DNA of 64,000 nucleotides from positions 124,001 to 188,000 of the forward strand of contig CASBWL010000052.1 of assembly GCA_949130495.1 (NCBI GenBank). The letters run 5' to 3'. Each line of letters begins with the position of its first letter. The first letter of the stretch is position 1. Under the pieces are notes generated by a model. It was not told where the DNA came from. It ran no database searches and saw only the letters and a list, made by a program, of their open reading frames with translations. This DNA comes from Sambucus nigra (Eukaryota > Streptophyta > Magnoliopsida > Dipsacales > Adoxaceae). Below, piece after piece: positions 61,945 through 64,000 of this stretch. The position numbers and the translations under genes were made by a program.

Positions 61945-62455
61945 TATTTATAGGATTTAGACCTATTCCTCTCGATGATCTTTCAACTTGCTCTCGGTTT
62001 AAACCTTTCGTTAGTGGATCCGATATATTATCTTTTGACTTTACAAAGTCAATTGAGATAATTCCGTTTGAGAGAAGTTGTCTAACGGTATTGTGTCGAC
62101 GACGAATATGTCATGACTTTCCGTTATACATGTGATTTTGTGCCCTTCCAATCGCTGATTGGCTATCGCAATGTATACATATTGCGGGCACAGGTTTAGA
62201 CCAATTTGGAACATCCTCTAAGAAATTTCGAAGCCATTCAACTTCTTCTCCAGCTATGTCTAGTGTAATGAACTCATATTCCATTGCCGATCTAGCAATG
62301 CACGTTTATTTTGAGGATTTCCAAGATACGGTTGCACCTCCGAGGGTAAACACATACCCACTCGTAGACTTAGAGTCTTTTGTATCAGATATCTAATTTG
62401 CGTCGCAATGTCCTTCAAGAACAGCTGGATATTTTGAGCAGTGCAGTCCATAGTT
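61945..62455 (-). pseudogene. Copia pol C terminus (RNase H)
   Basis: In two frames on the minus strand: SKSTSGYVFTLGGATVSWKS, then a stop, MEYEFITLDIAGEEVEWL, ICIHCDSQSAIGRAQN, YNGKS, a stop, HIRRRHNTVRQLLSNGIIS and DPLTKGLNREQV. These are the standard Copia RNase H words (EF, DSQSAI, HIRRRHN, DPLTKGL). At least two stops make it a remnant. Confidence 0.85.
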
Positions 62456-62530
62456 TTGAGTATATTTTAACACTCGAAAATAAAAATAGATTATATACTT
62501 TTAGGACTTCAAATAATATTGATTATGGAT

Positions 62531-62692
62531 ATAGGACAACAAACATTTCATTTTCATTTTTAGTCCCTATTTTCAAATTAAAGGGACATGCGGCATCCTG
62601 TGATTGGTCAAGGTTTTATGAATATGGGTCCGCGCCAGTGGCTTTATTCAAAAATAGGGACTAAAACTATAAATAAAATATTTGTTATCCTA
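62531..62692. mobile_element. Small MITE next to the Copia remnant
   Basis: Left end taggacaacaaacatttcat...tagtccctatttt and right end aaaatagggactaaaa...atttgttatccta are inverted with about 45-bp arms. The interior includes attggtc...gggtccgcgccagtggc, close to attggtccgcgccagcggc in the MITE at 9759. No coding content. Confidence 0.75.
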
Positions 62693-62847
62693 TTTCCAAA
62701 ATACATATTACAATAGGTCCAAAATTTACAAAGCCCCATATAAAAAATAAATAAATAAAATCTTTAGGGCTATCCACGTGCTTTAAATATTGGTATGTAT
62801 TTGGTAAACTTGTTTTTAAATCAAGTTTTCTAAAAATTTATCATGTG

Positions 62848-62950
<103 letters not shown>

Positions 62951-62987
62951 GACTCTTGTGTACACTAAGTTGCACACCTGCTGGCAC

Positions 62988-63962
62988 TATAGTTGTCAAA
63001 ATCGTACGATTCGCGATTCGAATCGTATGATTTGATTCGATTCACACATAAAACGATTCGAATCGAGTTGAGAATCGCAATTTTCTAAAGAATTGAACCG
63101 AATCGACGATTCACGATTCGAATCTTTCGATTCGGATCCGATTCAGCTCCGATTCCCAATTCACTTTTTTTCGCGATTTTTTAACCTTATAACCATACGT
63201 GTGTTTTAATAAAACAAATAAAAAAAAGAAGCTAACAACAAAGGATACTATTAAGATACTGAGTTTTAGAGAAAATCGTGTTCTCTTGGTTCGGTTATTA
63301 TCAGCTGACTTTTCTTGTCTATTCTCTTGGCTGAGTGTCTTTTATCTTTTTTTTTTGTTATAAAACTTTTGTATTGGTTATAAAATCTTTGAAGGTATAT
63401 TTTTTTATTGCTTTAAATTAATATGAAGACTATTTAAAATTAATATTATTTTATAGTTAATCTTAGTATTTATTTTATTATTTCAAATTAATATGGTTTA
63501 CTATTTTAAATTAATTTTGTTGTAATTTTGTAGGTTGTTTTAAATTAATATTGTTAATCTTAGTAAGTAGGTTGTTTAAAGTTTTTGGAAGTACTTGTTT
63601 TACAGTTTTACTGTTTTAAATAAACCTTAGTATTTATTTTATTATTTTAAATTAATATGTAGGATGTTTTAAATTAATATGTAGGCTTCTTTATAGTGTA
63701 TTTTTATTTTTTACATTTTTAAGCTTAAAATGAATGAGAACATGTGCTACGATTAATTTTGTGATATATTTTGGTATATTATCATGTGCTACGATTAGTT
63801 TTCTATCATATTACGTTAATTACCAATTCTATTGTGTTCAATCCCATTTACGTATGTTTTACTGCGTTTTTATCATTTGGTTCCGATCCGACCGATTCGA
63901 TTCACGATTCGCGATTCGGGGGTTAAACAATTCACGATACGATTCGCGATTTGACAACTATA
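62988..63962. mobile_element. hAT-type non-autonomous element (975 bp)
   Basis: Terminal inverted repeats TATAGTTGTCAAA ... TTTGACAACTATA, flanked by eight-base GCTGGCAC (62980-62987) and GCTGACAC (63963-63970), one mismatch. Eight-base duplications are typical of hAT elements. Subterminal regions are dense in CGATTCGCGATTCGAATCG words (63000-63150 and 63885-63950), as hAT transposase-binding repeats often are. The interior is AT-rich with no transposase, so it needs a partner element. The interior ttttaaattaatatt words recur around 63400-63680. Confidence 0.85.
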
Positions 63963-64000
63963 GCTGACACACACCAATTTTTTTAAAATATTAAAAAATA

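Larger units (their letters stand above)
60788..62455 (-). mobile_element. Truncated Ty1/copia element (3' end), minus strand
   Basis: On the minus strand: end of RNase H (62455-61945), about 580 bp of 3' untranslated DNA, PPT (61354-61363) and an LTR (61354-60788). It is cut at about 62455, so most of pol, gag and the 5' LTR are missing. Confidence 0.8.

Overview
This window is plant nuclear DNA, almost certainly from a flowering plant with a repeat-rich genome. It is AT-rich and full of dinucleotide microsatellites. Nearly everything recognisable is a transposable element: Ty3/gypsy of the Tekay and Tat lineages, Ty1/copia including a Sirevirus-like gag, solo LTRs, Helitron ends, a hAT-type element, MITEs and a possible SINE. 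The retroelement primer sites that can be seen match initiator tRNA-Met. I see no complete host gene, rRNA, tRNA or CRISPR. The only non-TE coding traces are a RopGEF (PRONE) fragment inside a Helitron-like segment and the 3' end of an unrecognised five-exon gene.

Layout. 1-3762: Sirevirus-like Copia remnant (gag, non-coding tail with repeated polypurine tracts, truncated LTR). 3763-8779: decayed Ty3/gypsy element with a 3.5 kb 3' LTR. 8780-10217: minus-strand LTR/PBS remnant with a tandem duplication, then a long-TIR MITE. 10228-13928: Helitron-like segment on the minus strand. 13949-16449: minus-strand LTR. 17606-28541: the best preserved element, a 10.9 kb Tekay-type chromovirus with 3.0 kb LTRs, a GCCCA target duplication, PBS and PPT, and a gag-pol frame closed by four in-frame stops plus a destroyed RT active site. 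28547-34007: a region rich in GGTCACGG / CCGTGACC motifs, interrupted by a 4 kb inverted-repeat element whose two ends are both LTR 3' (U5-type) ends. 34008-41654: three solo LTRs. 43191-48730: second Helitron-like segment with the RopGEF fragment. 48732-49303: a nearly fully palindromic MITE. 53100-58760: LTR-like sequence, then a Tat-lineage pol remnant with the extra RNase H domain and a 1 kb TRIM-like element nested in its integrase. 59226-60474: small hairpin and the five-exon gene end. 60788-62455: minus-strand Copia 3' end. 62531-63962: a MITE and a hAT-like element.

Two patterns run across elements. Most LTR-like sequences carry a cluster of short self-complementary motifs, with a different motif in different families. 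Seven LTR ends share a 20-nt block, CGACAGTGATGCTAAGAATG or close variants, starting 92-94 nt from the LTR end. I found no clear sign of a new enzymatic or defence system. The most unusual objects are the inverted double-U5 element and the palindrome-rich LTRs. All homology calls are from reading motifs by eye, without database searches.
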